64,000 nt of DNA from PNON01 sp963757065 (GTDB lineage: Bacteria; Chloroflexota; Anaerolineae; Anaerolineales; Anaerolineaceae). Where the stretch lies: NCBI GenBank assembly GCA_963757065.1, contig CAVWQC010000009.1, positions 61,022 to 125,021 of the forward strand, in the 5' to 3' direction. Under the pieces are notes generated by a model. It did no database searches. It saw only the letters and a program-made list of their open reading frames with translations, and had not been told where the DNA came from. The translations under genes were made by a program, and so were the position numbers. Numbering within the stretch: the stretch's first letter is position 1; each line of letters starts with the position of its first letter. Below are positions 1-8,879 of this stretch, one piece after another.

Positions 1-111
1 GAGCGAGATAGCCAGGTTTCGGGCATTCTGTGGGCGTGGGCTGGCAGGGTCATACCAGCCCTTGCTGCGTACAAATTCATCCATTAAGTGGGTCAAGTCT
101 TTAATTTCCAT
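1..111 (-). CDS. MazG-like nucleotide pyrophosphohydrolase, N-terminal part (cut by window edge)
   Basis: Reading the reverse strand from an ATG at 111 gives 37 codons that stay open to base 1. The peptide begins MEIKDLTHLMDEFV, then has a KGWYDP segment and an NARNLAISL segment. That is the pattern of the first helices of MazG-type all-alpha NTP pyrophosphohydrolases, where an asparagine-leucine-alanine stretch precedes the metal-binding glutamates. The catalytic ExxE motifs would lie beyond the window edge and cannot be checked. It is transcribed divergently from the esterase at 208. The assignment rests on a short stretch, so it is tentative. Confidence 0.5.
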   Translation of the reverse strand, partial: MEIKDLTHLMDEFVRSKGWYDPASPRPQNARNLAISL

Positions 112-207
112 GTAGATATCATAGCAGTTTTTGTGGAAGGTGGGGGTCTGACGTCAAAAAAGCCTGCCTCAACCAGAGTATAATTTTACTAGTGGAGGAT
201 GGCCGGG

Positions 208-1095
208 ATGAAAACTTCAATCATAAGACTCAAGACTAAGAAATTATGGTGGATTCAAATAATCCTTCTGATGTTTTGCCTGATATTATTTGGATCGTTC
301 ATTTCCATTCCTTCGCAAGCAATGGGTAATACAGGTCAGGCTACTCCCACAGCGACGCCAACTCCGAAATGTCAATCCACCCACGGCAAGATCATATATG
401 CCCAGTTTGACTCAACCGTCCTGAAAAAACCGTTCATCTTCAGGGTATACACTCCACCATGTTTTGGTCCTAACGAAACAGTAAAATATCCGGTCTTGTA
501 TATATTGCACGGCCAATCATCCAACGATGATCAATGGGACCGCCTGGGTATGGACGAGGCAGCCGATCAACTGATCAGCACCGGAATCATTTCCCCGTTG
601 ATCATTGTGATGCCGCAGGAAAGCAATTATTTGGAAGATCCACAAATTTCCAAGTATGGGTATGCTTTTGTGGATGAATTATTACCCTGGGTTGATGCTA
701 ATTATCCAACCATCCCCGGTAGGCAGACCCGTGCAATTGGTGGATTGTCACGCGGTGCCGGCTGGGCAATGCGGCTGGGTCTGATCAATCCAGACCTTTT
801 CGGCAGCATCGGTGGACACAGCCTGGCTCAATTTAAAGGAGATTATTTCAGCGTTCCCCGATGGCGTAGTCGGACCAGTGACGAGAACCTGCCAAGGATC
901 TACCTGGATATTGGATTACTGGATTTTGTAAAGGACACCGCCCGGGTATTTGAGACACGTTTATCAGAGTACTCTTACCCGCATGAATGGCATCTTAATA
1001 CTGGCAGCCATACAGAAGTCTACTGGTCTGAACATGTCGACGAATACCTGATCTGGTACAACCAGGCCTGGGACACCTCCTCCATCGTGCCATAA
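208..1095 (+). CDS. Secreted esterase, alpha/beta hydrolase fold (esterase D / feruloyl-esterase-like)
   Basis: Probable extracytoplasmic carboxylesterase. After a basic start there is a hydrophobic signal segment (about residues 12-33), then a Thr/Pro linker (TATPTPTP), so the enzyme is exported and probably held near the membrane. The catalytic domain shows LHGQSSNDDQW near the oxyanion hole, the nucleophile elbow GGLSRG (Ser near residue 179), an aspartate in LLDFVKD and a histidine in GSHTEVYW; together these give a complete Ser-Asp-His triad. I prefer the ATG at 208 to the one at 199, because GGAGG at 194-198 touches 199 but is well spaced from 208. The substrate cannot be deduced. The gene stands alone, with a TATAAT-like hexamer at 179-184. 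Confidence 0.85.
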   Translation: MKTSIIRLKTKKLWWIQIILLMFCLILFGSFISIPSQAMGNTGQATPTATPTPKCQSTHGKIIYAQFDSTVLKKPFIFRVYTPPCFGPNETVKYPVLYILHGQSSNDDQWDRLGMDEAADQLISTGIISPLIIVMPQESNYLEDPQISKYGYAFVDELLPWVDANYPTIPGRQTRAIGGLSRGAGWAMRLGLINPDLFGSIGGHSLAQFKGDYFSVPRWRSRTSDENLPRIYLDIGLLDFVKDTARVFETRLSEYSYPHEWHLNTGSHTEVYWSEHVDEYLIWYNQAWDTSSIVP

Positions 1096-1291
1096 TATTC
1101 ACTGATATGGATTCGCTGGATTTTTTGGTATCTATTGTGATAGGTAAGGATTGGCAGAAAGAAATACCCAATATACTTAATCCGCTCATGCAGGCTGTTG
1201 AGCATTTTGTTCTTTTGCATCATCCCGATAACCGGTTCAGAGGAAGTATAATCGCCCGGGGGACAAACGAATTATAAGAAAGTAGGTACTT

Positions 1292-2368
1292 ATGAATACA
1301 AATCGCCAGTTACCCATCATCCATTTATCGGGTTCTCATAAAGAGATCGGTCGCCAGCTGGGAGAATCCTGCCGCCAGCAGATTACACATTCAATTGAAA
1401 ATGCCCGCATCTTACTAGATGAAGCCTATTATGATCTAGAGTTAACCTGGGAAGGTGCACAAATCCAATCCCACAAATATTTGCCTTTTGCCGAAGAGAA
1501 TTATCCGCAATATGTAGAGGAAATGGCCGGAATCGCGCAGGGAGCAAATGTCCCATTCGACGAGGTTGTTGTTCTGAATGTCATGGAAGCCGTGGCCAGT
1601 GATGCACTGCATCTAACCAAATGTACCAGTATGGCTGTCAATCAACAGCGCACCGCCAACAACAAGGTGCTGGTTGGCCATAACGAGGATTGGATTCCGG
1701 AGGACGAACCTGATGTGGTATTGCTGAAGGTGACCCCAGATGATGAACCGTCTTTTCTGGCAATGACCTATGGAGGGTTATTGCCAAATATCGGGATTAA
1801 CGAGCATGGCATCTGTCAATGTTGTGATACTGTTTATCCGAAAGACAGCCGTATCGGGGTTCCCCGGGTGATCGTGTCGCGTGCGGTATTATCAGCCAAG
1901 ACGATCAGTGATGCCATCCGCATGACGCTCATTCCAAGACGGGCAGCCGGATACAACCATCTTATCGCGCATGAGAGTGGTGAAATCTACAATGTGGAAG
2001 TTTCATCACGCCAGTTTGCCATCCAATATGGTGAGGCTGGCTATATTGTCCATACAAACCATTTCCTTGACCCGGTGATGCAGAAAATCGAAGATGAGCC
2101 GGAGGTCCTGGTATCCACCCGCGTTCGCTACTTCCGGGCATTAAGACGAATCAAAGAGACCGAAAACCATACGGTCGAAACTCTACAATCCATTTTGAAG
2201 GACCATGTTAATTTCCCCGATTCGGTATGCAATCACATTGACCAGAGGGATAAACCTCTCGATCGTGAAAAAACAATCACTTCGCTTGTTTTTGATCTAA
2301 CCGAACGCCAGTTACATGCCAGTTGGGGAAACCCATGCGAAAACGCATATAACACTTATCAACTCTAA
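1292..2368 (+). CDS. C45-family acyltransferase/amidohydrolase (isopenicillin-N acyltransferase-like)
   Basis: A 358-residue Ntn-hydrolase of the peptidase C45 / acyl-CoA:6-aminopenicillanate acyltransferase family. In this family self-cleavage before a cysteine creates the N-terminal nucleophile; here the expected cysteine is about residue 111 in LTKCTSMAV. It is followed by the family segments GHNEDWIPE and LPNIGINEHGIC. Bacterial members are mostly amidases or acyltransferases acting on small amides such as carcinine or N-acyl amino acids; real penicillin acylation is unlikely. There is no signal peptide, so it is probably cytoplasmic. It is a single gene followed by a terminator at 2404-2435. 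Family is secure, substrate unknown. Confidence 0.85.
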   Translation: MNTNRQLPIIHLSGSHKEIGRQLGESCRQQITHSIENARILLDEAYYDLELTWEGAQIQSHKYLPFAEENYPQYVEEMAGIAQGANVPFDEVVVLNVMEAVASDALHLTKCTSMAVNQQRTANNKVLVGHNEDWIPEDEPDVVLLKVTPDDEPSFLAMTYGGLLPNIGINEHGICQCCDTVYPKDSRIGVPRVIVSRAVLSAKTISDAIRMTLIPRRAAGYNHLIAHESGEIYNVEVSSRQFAIQYGEAGYIVHTNHFLDPVMQKIEDEPEVLVSTRVRYFRALRRIKETENHTVETLQSILKDHVNFPDSVCNHIDQRDKPLDREKTITSLVFDLTERQLHASWGNPCENAYNTYQL

Positions 2369-2403
2369 CTTTTTCTTATGAGTTAGTTCTGAGATTTGAT
2401 AAT

Positions 2404-2435
2404 AACCGGATGATCTGGTGATCCCCGGTTTTTTT
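2404..2435 (+). terminator. Rho-independent terminator after the C45 gene
   Basis: AACCGG (2404-2409) pairs with CCGGTT (2425-2430), and an inner GATC/GATC pair closes the loop TGGT. A run of seven T follows from 2429. Confidence 0.75.
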
Positions 2436-2487
2436 ATGTTAAGAACACGGTCATGCGTGGAAGACGGCAAAAAGGGTCTGTATAGGG

Positions 2488-2493
2488 TATAAT
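2488..2493 (+). promoter_or_regulatory. Candidate -10 element of the gyrA promoter
   Basis: A perfect TATAAT lies 22 bp before the TTG start and 37 bp before the ATG start of gyrA. No good -35 hexamer is visible at the usual spacing, so this is only a candidate. Confidence 0.3.
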
Positions 2494-2514
2494 TATAAGG
2501 TTAATTAACCCCGA

Positions 2515-5061
2515 TTGGATGACCTTTTTATGGAAATGAACCCAGTACAACAAGTAGATATCGACCAGCAGATGCGCTCTGCTTACCTCGATTATGCAAT
2601 GAGCGTCATCGTTGCCCGCGCCTTACCCGATGCCCGGGACGGGCTCAAACCCGTTCACCGCCGAATACTGTATGCCATGGACGATCTTGGCATGCGCTCG
2701 AATGCTTCTTACAAAAAATCCGCCCGTATCGTCGGTGAAGTGCTCGGTAAATATCATCCGCATGGCGACATGTCTGTATATGATGCCATGGCGCGTATGG
2801 TACAGGATTTCTCCATGCGTTATCCCCTGGTGGATGGTCAGGGTAACTTCGGTTCTGTTGATGGCGACTCTCCTGCAGCCATGCGTTACACCGAAGCCCG
2901 TTTAAGCAAAATGGCTGAAGAGATGCTGCGGGATATCGACATGAACACCGTGGATTTCGTCGATAACTTTGATGGTTCATTAAAAGAACCCGTGGTTCTC
3001 CCTTCCCGATTGCCTAATCTGCTATTAAACGGATCCTCAGGTATCGCTGTCGGTATGGCCACCAACATCCCTCCGCATAACTTGAAAGAGTTGGTCAATG
3101 CACTACTCTTTTTGATCGATCATTTCGACAATCTCGAAGATGTCTCAACTGAACAGTTGATGGAATTCCTGCCCGGACCAGACTTTCCGACCGGCGGCAT
3201 CATCATCGGCCGCGAAAGTATCCGGCAGATGTACAGCACCGGGCGCGGTAAGCTCACCATCCGCGGTGTGGCGCATATCGAAGAACAGAAGAATGGTAAG
3301 AACGCCATCATTATTACTGAATTACCCTACCAGGTGAATAAATCGGTTCTGATCTCACGAATTGCCGACCTGGTCCATGAAGGCAAGATCGACGCTATCT
3401 CCGACTTGCGGGATGAATCCGATCGGCGCGGGATGAGCATCTATGTTGAACTGAAACGCAGCGCTCAACCCAAGAAAGTCCTGAACCAACTCTATAAATA
3501 CACCTTATTGCAGACCACCTTTGGCGTGCACATGCTCGCATTGGTGAATAACGAACCGCGTGCCTTATCACTACGGCGAGCCTTGCAGGTTTATGTGGAA
3601 CACCGCCAGGTGGTCATTCAACGCCGTTCTGAATTTGAGCTGTCAAAAGCCCGAGCCCGGGCGCACATTTTGGATGGCTATCTGATCGCTCTTGCCAATT
3701 TGGATGATGTCATCAAGACTATCCGTGAATCTCCGGATGCAGACACAGCCAAGACACGTTTGGTGGACCGCTTCAAGCTTACTGAAATTCAGGCGCAAGC
3801 AATTCTCGACTTGCAGTTACGGCGACTGGCAGCCCTCGAACGCCAAAAGATCGAAGACGAATACAAAGAAGTGATGGCTCGCATCGCTTTCCTGGAAGAT
3901 CTGCTCACACATCCCAAGAAGATCCTGGATGTCATCAAAGAAGACTTGACCGAGATATCAGAGAAGTTTGGTGATGACCGCCGAACCCAGATCACCGTGG
4001 AAGCCAGGGAAGATTTCAAAGAAGAAGACCTTGTGGCGGATGAATCAGTGCTGATCTCCATCACCCAGCGTGGATATATTAAACGGGTGGCTGCTGGCAC
4101 TTACCGCAACCAGAACCGCGGTGGACGAGGTATCATCGGGCAGAACGTCAGGGATGAAGACGAGATCATTACGATCATCCCGGCACGTACACTGGATACG
4201 GTGCTTTTTTTCTCGGATCGCGGTAAAGTGTATGCTGAAAAAGCCTACCAGATCCCGGACGCTGGACGAACTGACCGGGGAATCTCCATCAGTAATGTAC
4301 TGGCGGTGGAATCCACTGAAAAGATCACAGCCGCTGTGAATGTGGCTGATTTCAATGCTTCAGCTTTCTGCACCCTGGTCACCATACGGGGTCGGGTGAA
4401 ACGGATGAAGCTCTCTGAATTGAGCAGCGTTCGGCCTTCCGGTCTGATCGCCATAAACCTGGGTGAAGGAGATAGGCTTGCCTGGGCAAAACTAACCAGC
4501 GGCAAAGATGAGATCATGCTGGTCACAGCCAACGGCCTGGCTTTGAAATATTCAGAAAACCAGATGCGCCCCATGGGACGAAATGCCGGCGGTGTGACCG
4601 GTATCAGGCTGCGCCCGGGGGACCAGGTGGCCGGTGCTGAAGTCGTGGAAGAAGGCGCTGATCTGCTGGTGGTAACTGAAGGTGGGTTTGGAAAACGGAC
4701 ACCAATTGCGGAATATAAGCCTAAATCACGCGGTTCGCAGGGTATGGCGACCATTAATCAAAGAGCCATCCCGGAGATCGGGAAGATTGCGGTCGCGCGG
4801 GTGGTCACTGAAGATGACGAACTCACCCTCATTTCAGCCGGCGGTATTGTGATGCGCATGCGGGCAGCCAAGGTTTCTCAAACCAGCCGGGCTACACGCG
4901 GGGTCAAACTGATGGACCTCGAAAAGGGGAATAAGGTGGCTTCGATTGCCCGGATTTCAGCCAAGGAAATTCCATTAGCAGCGAATGGCAACGGGGTGGA
5001 AAATGGAATGGTACCGAAAATGGAAACGGTGCTGAGGATGACCATGAAGATGTGCCAATAG
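2515..5061 (+). CDS. gyrA: DNA gyrase subunit A
   Basis: The breakage-reunion subunit of the type IIA topoisomerase that supercoils DNA together with GyrB. The N-terminal core is highly conserved: MRSAYLDYAMSVIVARALPD, the DGLKPVHRRIL segment of the winged helix, and the active-site tyrosine in AAMRYTEARL (about residue 125). The C-terminal beta-pinwheel carries NQNRGGRG, the local version of the GyrA box, which favours gyrase over topoisomerase IV. The start may be the TTG at 2515 or the ATG at 2530; neither has a strong ribosome site. The last residues look wrong (basic and Met-rich). One frame over, from about 5000, the DNA encodes a typical acidic tail (ENGNGAEDDHEDVPIEKTEE) that stops at 5078, so a one-base frame break near 4995-5012 is likely. 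Confidence 0.95.
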   Translation: MDDLFMEMNPVQQVDIDQQMRSAYLDYAMSVIVARALPDARDGLKPVHRRILYAMDDLGMRSNASYKKSARIVGEVLGKYHPHGDMSVYDAMARMVQDFSMRYPLVDGQGNFGSVDGDSPAAMRYTEARLSKMAEEMLRDIDMNTVDFVDNFDGSLKEPVVLPSRLPNLLLNGSSGIAVGMATNIPPHNLKELVNALLFLIDHFDNLEDVSTEQLMEFLPGPDFPTGGIIIGRESIRQMYSTGRGKLTIRGVAHIEEQKNGKNAIIITELPYQVNKSVLISRIADLVHEGKIDAISDLRDESDRRGMSIYVELKRSAQPKKVLNQLYKYTLLQTTFGVHMLALVNNEPRALSLRRALQVYVEHRQVVIQRRSEFELSKARARAHILDGYLIALANLDDVIKTIRESPDADTAKTRLVDRFKLTEIQAQAILDLQLRRLAALERQKIEDEYKEVMARIAFLEDLLTHPKKILDVIKEDLTEISEKFGDDRRTQITVEAREDFKEEDLVADESVLISITQRGYIKRVAAGTYRNQNRGGRGIIGQNVRDEDEIITIIPARTLDTVLFFSDRGKVYAEKAYQIPDAGRTDRGISISNVLAVESTEKITAAVNVADFNASAFCTLVTIRGRVKRMKLSELSSVRPSGLIAINLGEGDRLAWAKLTSGKDEIMLVTANGLALKYSENQMRPMGRNAGGVTGIRLRPGDQVAGAEVVEEGADLLVVTEGGFGKRTPIAEYKPKSRGSQGMATINQRAIPEIGKIAVARVVTEDDELTLISAGGIVMRMRAAKVSQTSRATRGVKLMDLEKGNKVASIARISAKEIPLAANGNGVENGMVPKMETVLRMTMKMCQ

Positions 5062-5087
5062 AAAAGACAGAAGAATAGATAATAAGA

Positions 5088-5122
5088 GACCCGCGGGATG
5101 TCCTCCGCGGGTCAAATTTTTT
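5088..5122 (+). terminator. Rho-independent terminator of gyrA
   Basis: A perfect nine-base-pair stem, GACCCGCGG (5088-5096) with CCGCGGGTC (5105-5113), is followed by AAATTTTTT. It fits the acidic-tail end of gyrA at 5078. Confidence 0.85.
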
Positions 5123-5131
5123 AAGGAAATC

Positions 5132-5353
5132 TTAGAAAAGAACCACTTTGCCGGTGAGCAGCAGACACATGCTCCCCAGTACACAGGTAAGGAAGAAAAT
5201 CAACAGCATCACAACGAACCGTTGGATGGCGGTCATACCAAATAATAATCCTTCGCGCCTCGCCGGTTTTTGATCGGTTTCAGTGGTCATCACCACTGGT
5301 TCTTCAGCATAAAAGGGTGAGCTGTTGTTTGAATCCTGCGGATCGTTGAGCAT
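5132..5353 (-). CDS. Small single-pass membrane protein, unknown function
   Basis: A 73-residue protein with a polar, acidic N-terminus, a short basic stretch (KPARREG) and one strongly hydrophobic helix (about residues 44-70), so it should insert with the N-terminus in the cytoplasm. The start is supported by a strong GGGAGGTGAAG site just before the ATG. It lies 44 bp downstream of birA on the same strand and may share its transcript. I do not recognise a family. Small proteins of this kind are often specific to one clade. Confidence 0.6.
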   Translation of the reverse strand: MLNDPQDSNNSSPFYAEEPVVMTTETDQKPARREGLLFGMTAIQRFVVMLLIFFLTCVLGSMCLLLTGKVVLF

Positions 5354-5397
5354 AACTTCACCTCCCGTTCAATTCACAATATCCAATATACCACAAG

Positions 5398-6180
5398 TTA
5401 ATCATTAAGCAACCTTAAATGCACATCACCTATGTCGATTGGGATGATGCCTGAATTTGATTTAATCAGTAATGCACCCGATGAATCGATGCCTACCAGC
5501 TGCCCATAAACCTCTGATCCAAAATTCTCAATGATCCGCACCTGCTGTTCCTTGTAAGCGAGCCTCAAATTAATATAATCGATCAGTGATTCCTTTCCAA
5601 TTTCCTGCCGCCATTTGTTCATACTTTTAAGGATAGCTGAAAGCAGCTGCCAACGATCAACGGTGCAGCCGGCAGCTTCCTCCAAGCAAGTAGGCTTGAG
5701 GTTCAGGTTCTCAACCGGCGGCAGTGAGGCAGGACTGATATTGACTCCGATCCCGACCACCACTGATACGTGGCTGGCATCTTTCCAGACAGATTCCACC
5801 AGGATACCGGTGGTCTTCTTTCCATTGAGCAGGATGTCATTAGGCCATTTGATCTGCGGCTGGAGTTGGTAGAGCTGTTCAAGAGCTGATGAAACGCTGG
5901 CTGCTGCCAGGAACGGAATCAAGCTTGCATGGGGAACCTCTTGAGGTGTGAGGTGCAGGATGAGGCTGAACGCCAGGGCGGAACCCGGATTGGTGACCCA
6001 TTTGCGCTGCATGCGGCCGCGTCCGGCAGTCTGCTGGTCAGCGACGACCAGTGAGAAATCGGATGCACCCGATTCTATCCACTGTATGGCAATGTCGTTG
6101 GTCGAACCAACAGCATCGAAGTAACGCAGCCCTGTAACGGGAGTATCTTGCAATAAAAATTTCAGTGATTCCTGATACAT
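5398..6180 (-). CDS. birA: Biotin--[acetyl-CoA-carboxylase] ligase
   Basis: Attaches biotin to the biotin carboxyl carrier protein through biotinyl-5'-AMP. The catalytic domain shows the adenylate-binding loop GRGRMQRKW (family GRGRRGRxW), SALAFSLIL, and the KWPNDILLNGKKTTGILVE block with the biotin-contacting lysine. The C-terminal SH3-like domain follows (IPIDIGDVHLRLLND at the very end). At 260 residues it has no N-terminal helix-turn-helix, so it is a monofunctional class I ligase and not a repressor. It is divergent from the DMT permease at 6295; a palindromic repeat lies between them. Confidence 0.93.
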   Translation of the reverse strand: MYQESLKFLLQDTPVTGLRYFDAVGSTNDIAIQWIESGASDFSLVVADQQTAGRGRMQRKWVTNPGSALAFSLILHLTPQEVPHASLIPFLAAASVSSALEQLYQLQPQIKWPNDILLNGKKTTGILVESVWKDASHVSVVVGIGVNISPASLPPVENLNLKPTCLEEAAGCTVDRWQLLSAILKSMNKWRQEIGKESLIDYINLRLAYKEQQVRIIENFGSEVYGQLVGIDSSGALLIKSNSGIIPIDIGDVHLRLLND

Positions 6181-6212
6181 GCGATGGATTCTACCCGATA
6201 AATACGGATTTG

Positions 6213-6241
6213 TTGTAAGGGCAGTTCGCGAACTGCCTGCA
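6213..6241. repeat. Perfect 18-bp palindrome in a REP-like inverted repeat
   Basis: GGCAGTTCG (6220-6228) is followed directly by its reverse complement CGAACTGCC (6229-6237). Flanking bases TTGTAAG and TGCAA extend the symmetry imperfectly. It lies between the divergent birA and permease genes, has no T run, and resembles the short palindromic intergenic repeats scattered in many bacterial genomes. It could instead be an operator. Confidence 0.45.
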
Positions 6242-6294
6242 ATTTGAAATGCATCCGGGGATATAATTAATCATCTCGTTCTTAGGAAATTTTC

Positions 6295-7248
6295 ATGGCC
6301 AGTTCATCCAAAAAAGCATCAGAAAAGGGTTATCCAATCGCATTGTTGAGCGCCGTGATCCTTTCCACCTCCGCCATCTTTGTACGCCACCTCACTGAAA
6401 AATATGGCCTCCCGCCGATCATCCTTTCCTTCTGGCGCGATCTTTTCGTGGCGATCGTGCTGCTTATCATTTTGATCCTGATCCGACCCGGATTGCTCCG
6501 CATCACCAGACAGAATCTCTATTACCTGGTCATCTATGGGTTTGTGCTGGCAGTTTTCAATTCGGTCTGGACCCTTTCGGTATCCTTGAATGGCGCCGCA
6601 GTGGGCACTGTGCTGGCTTATTGTTCCGCTGCATTCACCGCACTGCTGGGTTGGTGGATATTGAAGGAAAGTTTGTCCTGGGTCAAGGTTCTTGCTGTTT
6701 TGCTCTGCCTGGGTGGATGTGTCCTGGTCGCTGGTGCACTTGACCCGGCTGCCTGGTCGATCAACCTGATCGGGATCGTTACCGGTATCGGGTCGGGCTT
6801 ATTCTATGCCATCTACACACTGATGGGCAGATCAGCCTCCAATCGCGGTTTGAACCCGTGGACGACCCTGCTTTATACTTTCGGTTTTGGCGCAGTGTGG
6901 CTGCTCGGCATTGATCTGATCGGGAATGGCGTCCTGCCAGGAACTGCACAGGGTTTGAGCGGATTGTTTTGGCTGGGCTCAGATTGGCTGGGTTGGTTGA
7001 TTCTGTTCATCCTGGCTGCGATACCCACAGTTGCCGGCTTCGGGCTATATAATGTCAGCCTCAGCCTGATGCCATCCAGCGTGGTCAACCTGATCGTCAC
7101 CACCGAGCCAGCCTTTACAGCACTATGGGCTTATTTTCTATTGGGGGAAAGATTCACTCTGGTGCAGGTAGTTGGCAGTGCATTAATCGTGACCGGGGTG
7201 GTTTTCCTGCGACTGTATGAAAATCGGACTAATAATCCGAATAAGTAA
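6295..7248 (+). CDS. EamA/DMT-family transporter
   Basis: A 317-residue integral membrane protein with about ten hydrophobic helices in two EamA repeats (roughly residues 15-150 and 160-310). Typical blocks include AVILSTSAIFVRHL in helix 1, a conserved PxxxSFWRD segment at the start of helix 2 and, in the second repeat, TTEPAFTALWAYFLLGE. DMT permeases export or import small metabolites such as amino acids, nucleotide precursors or drugs; nothing here identifies the substrate. An AGGAAA site precedes the ATG. It is a monocistronic gene facing the reverse-strand HD gene. Confidence 0.88.
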   Translation: MASSSKKASEKGYPIALLSAVILSTSAIFVRHLTEKYGLPPIILSFWRDLFVAIVLLIILILIRPGLLRITRQNLYYLVIYGFVLAVFNSVWTLSVSLNGAAVGTVLAYCSAAFTALLGWWILKESLSWVKVLAVLLCLGGCVLVAGALDPAAWSINLIGIVTGIGSGLFYAIYTLMGRSASNRGLNPWTTLLYTFGFGAVWLLGIDLIGNGVLPGTAQGLSGLFWLGSDWLGWLILFILAAIPTVAGFGLYNVSLSLMPSSVVNLIVTTEPAFTALWAYFLLGERFTLVQVVGSALIVTGVVFLRLYENRTNNPNK

Positions 7249-7285
7249 AATAATCGTCCCGGTAAAATTTCAAGTGGGTGAGTCA

Positions 7286-7786
7286 CTACTCGTAATCTTC
7301 ATTCCGGCTCGCTTCGTACGCGAACCGGATCATCTCCAGATCTTTGGCGGCATCGGTGCATAATCGACCAGGATGCGGTTTGATCCCCACCCGGCCAAGA
7401 TCCAGACGATCTGAATCCCAGCAAGTCATCACCGTCGGATCTGCTTTTGTCATACCGAAGGTATGACGTTGGATGGCAAATTCAAGCATCTTGGCGTCCT
7501 GCTCCGAAAGATGCAGGAAATTTGGCTGCAGTACATCTTTGATCAGTCTTGCTGCGCGGACGCCGTGAAAAAGGTCAATACCATCATCCTCACGGCAGAT
7601 ATCGTGCAGAAATGCGAAATATTTCACCACTTCAATATTTGCACCGGTGACTCTGGAAAGAGCCTCGCCATTATTCCATACCCGGATCCAGTGCTTCAAG
7701 CCGTGTGTGCCATCCAGATTTAACAGATACTGTTCCAGGATGGCATTTGCCAGCGGTTCGGATAAATAGTCGGTCAAAAAGGCCAC
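7286..7786 (-). CDS. HD-domain phosphohydrolase
   Basis: A 166-residue protein with the HD superfamily metal site: an early histidine in THGLKHWIRVW, the HD pair in FLHDICRED, and further histidines in LFHGVRAA and IQRHTFGM. Such stand-alone HD proteins hydrolyse phosphate from nucleotides or related small molecules. It begins 7 bp after surE, which is also a nucleotide phosphatase, so a shared role in nucleotide clean-up is a reasonable inference. The exact substrate is unknown. Confidence 0.82.
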   Translation of the reverse strand: MAFLTDYLSEPLANAILEQYLLNLDGTHGLKHWIRVWNNGEALSRVTGANIEVVKYFAFLHDICREDDGIDLFHGVRAARLIKDVLQPNFLHLSEQDAKMLEFAIQRHTFGMTKADPTVMTCWDSDRLDLGRVGIKPHPGRLCTDAAKDLEMIRFAYEASRNEDYE

Positions 7787-7793
7787 TACCGGG

Positions 7794-8567
7794 CTACCAT
7801 TCCCACTCTTTGAGTATATCCAGCATGTGATGGGCGGTCAGGTCCAATTGGATGGGGGTGATGGAAACATATCCCTCTTTTAATGTACCGAATTCGGTGC
7901 CCTCATCAGCCAAACCGGTCGGGCTGTCGCCGCCGATCCAGTAATATGGTCTGCCGCGTGGATCCTGCCGCCTGACGAGTTCATCCCGGTATATTCTCAA
8001 TCCTTGCCGGGTCACTCGAAAACCCTTGATTTCATCGTCCTGACCGTACGGAATATTCACATTTAACACTACATCCGCCGGAATGGTGTTCTGTTCCACC
8101 AGCTTTACCACCCGGGCTGCAATTCTTGCTGCCGGACCGTAGTCGATATGGTTATGATAATTTTCGGGGCGGTCCAGGGAGAATGCCAACCCGACAATCC
8201 CTGAAATAGCTGCTTCCATGGCTGCGGTGACTGTGCCGGAATAGGTGACATCATGCCCGATGTTGGCATTCGGGTTGATACCTGAAACCACTATGTCGAT
8301 CTTCTCGGGGAAGAAACCGAGCGACGCCAGGGCGACACAATCAGATGGTGCGCCGTCACAGCACCAGGCCGGGGTGCCGTCTGCCAAATGGGTTTCACGG
8401 ACACGCAGCGGCCGGTCGAGCGTTTTCACGTGCCCTGAAGCAGACCAGTTGCGGTCAGGGGCAAGCACTGTCACCTTACCCAGATTCTTCATTTCCTGCG
8501 CCAGAGCCAGCAAACCGGGTGCGTTGATCCCGTCGTCATTGGTCACTAAAATATGTTTTTCTACCAT
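7794..8567 (-). CDS. surE: 5'/3'-nucleotidase SurE
   Basis: Survival protein E, a metal-dependent nucleoside monophosphate phosphatase. The N-terminal ILVTNDDGINAPGL carries the paired aspartates that bind the metal ion, followed by VLAPDRNWSASG and the VVSGINPNANIGHDVTYSGTV block that completes the active site. Length (257 aa) is normal. It sits in a reverse run secA, YciI-like, surE, HD, with 1-bp spacing to the YciI gene, and its start overlaps no other gene. Confidence 0.95.
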   Translation of the reverse strand: MVEKHILVTNDDGINAPGLLALAQEMKNLGKVTVLAPDRNWSASGHVKTLDRPLRVRETHLADGTPAWCCDGAPSDCVALASLGFFPEKIDIVVSGINPNANIGHDVTYSGTVTAAMEAAISGIVGLAFSLDRPENYHNHIDYGPAARIAARVVKLVEQNTIPADVVLNVNIPYGQDDEIKGFRVTRQGLRIYRDELVRRQDPRGRPYYWIGGDSPTGLADEGTEFGTLKEGYVSITPIQLDLTAHHMLDILKEWEW

Positions 8568-8568
8568 T

Positions 8569-8868
8569 TCACATTCTTTCCTGCCACCGGATAAATTCGG
8601 GCTGCATCTTCAAGGGTTTGAATTCGGTAAATTTGTAATCTGCCAGTTCTTTTTGAATATATGGACCATTGGCGAAAAATTCGACCAGTTCATCAATGGA
8701 ATTAGCCTTAACAATGGCTATACCGCCAATTCTCGGTTCACGTGGACCTGCTGCCAGCACCCATCCCTCTGCAATTCCTTCATCAAGAAGCTTGCGGTGC
8801 TCCAGGATCTCTGCTTCCATCTGCTTCCAGGGGACTCTATAGGTGATTTCTACTATGAAATATTTCAT
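8569..8868 (-). CDS. YciI-like protein
   Basis: A 99-residue protein of the dimeric alpha-beta barrel YCII family. It begins MKYFIVEITYRVP and shows the family pattern HRKLLDEGIAEGWVLAAGP, where the histidine lies in the putative active site, then GGIAIVKANSIDELVEFF. Family members are mostly uncharacterised; some act in degradation of aromatic or chlorinated compounds. It lies 11 bp after secA and 1 bp before surE, so it is likely co-transcribed with both. Confidence 0.78.
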   Translation of the reverse strand: MKYFIVEITYRVPWKQMEAEILEHRKLLDEGIAEGWVLAAGPREPRIGGIAIVKANSIDELVEFFANGPYIQKELADYKFTEFKPLKMQPEFIRWQERM

Positions 8869-8879
8869 GGGATCATGGT

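Noticed and set aside
995..1223. Two reverse-strand open frames overlapping the end of the esterase gene
   Set aside because: They overlap a clear gene and each other, have no ribosome site and no family signal.
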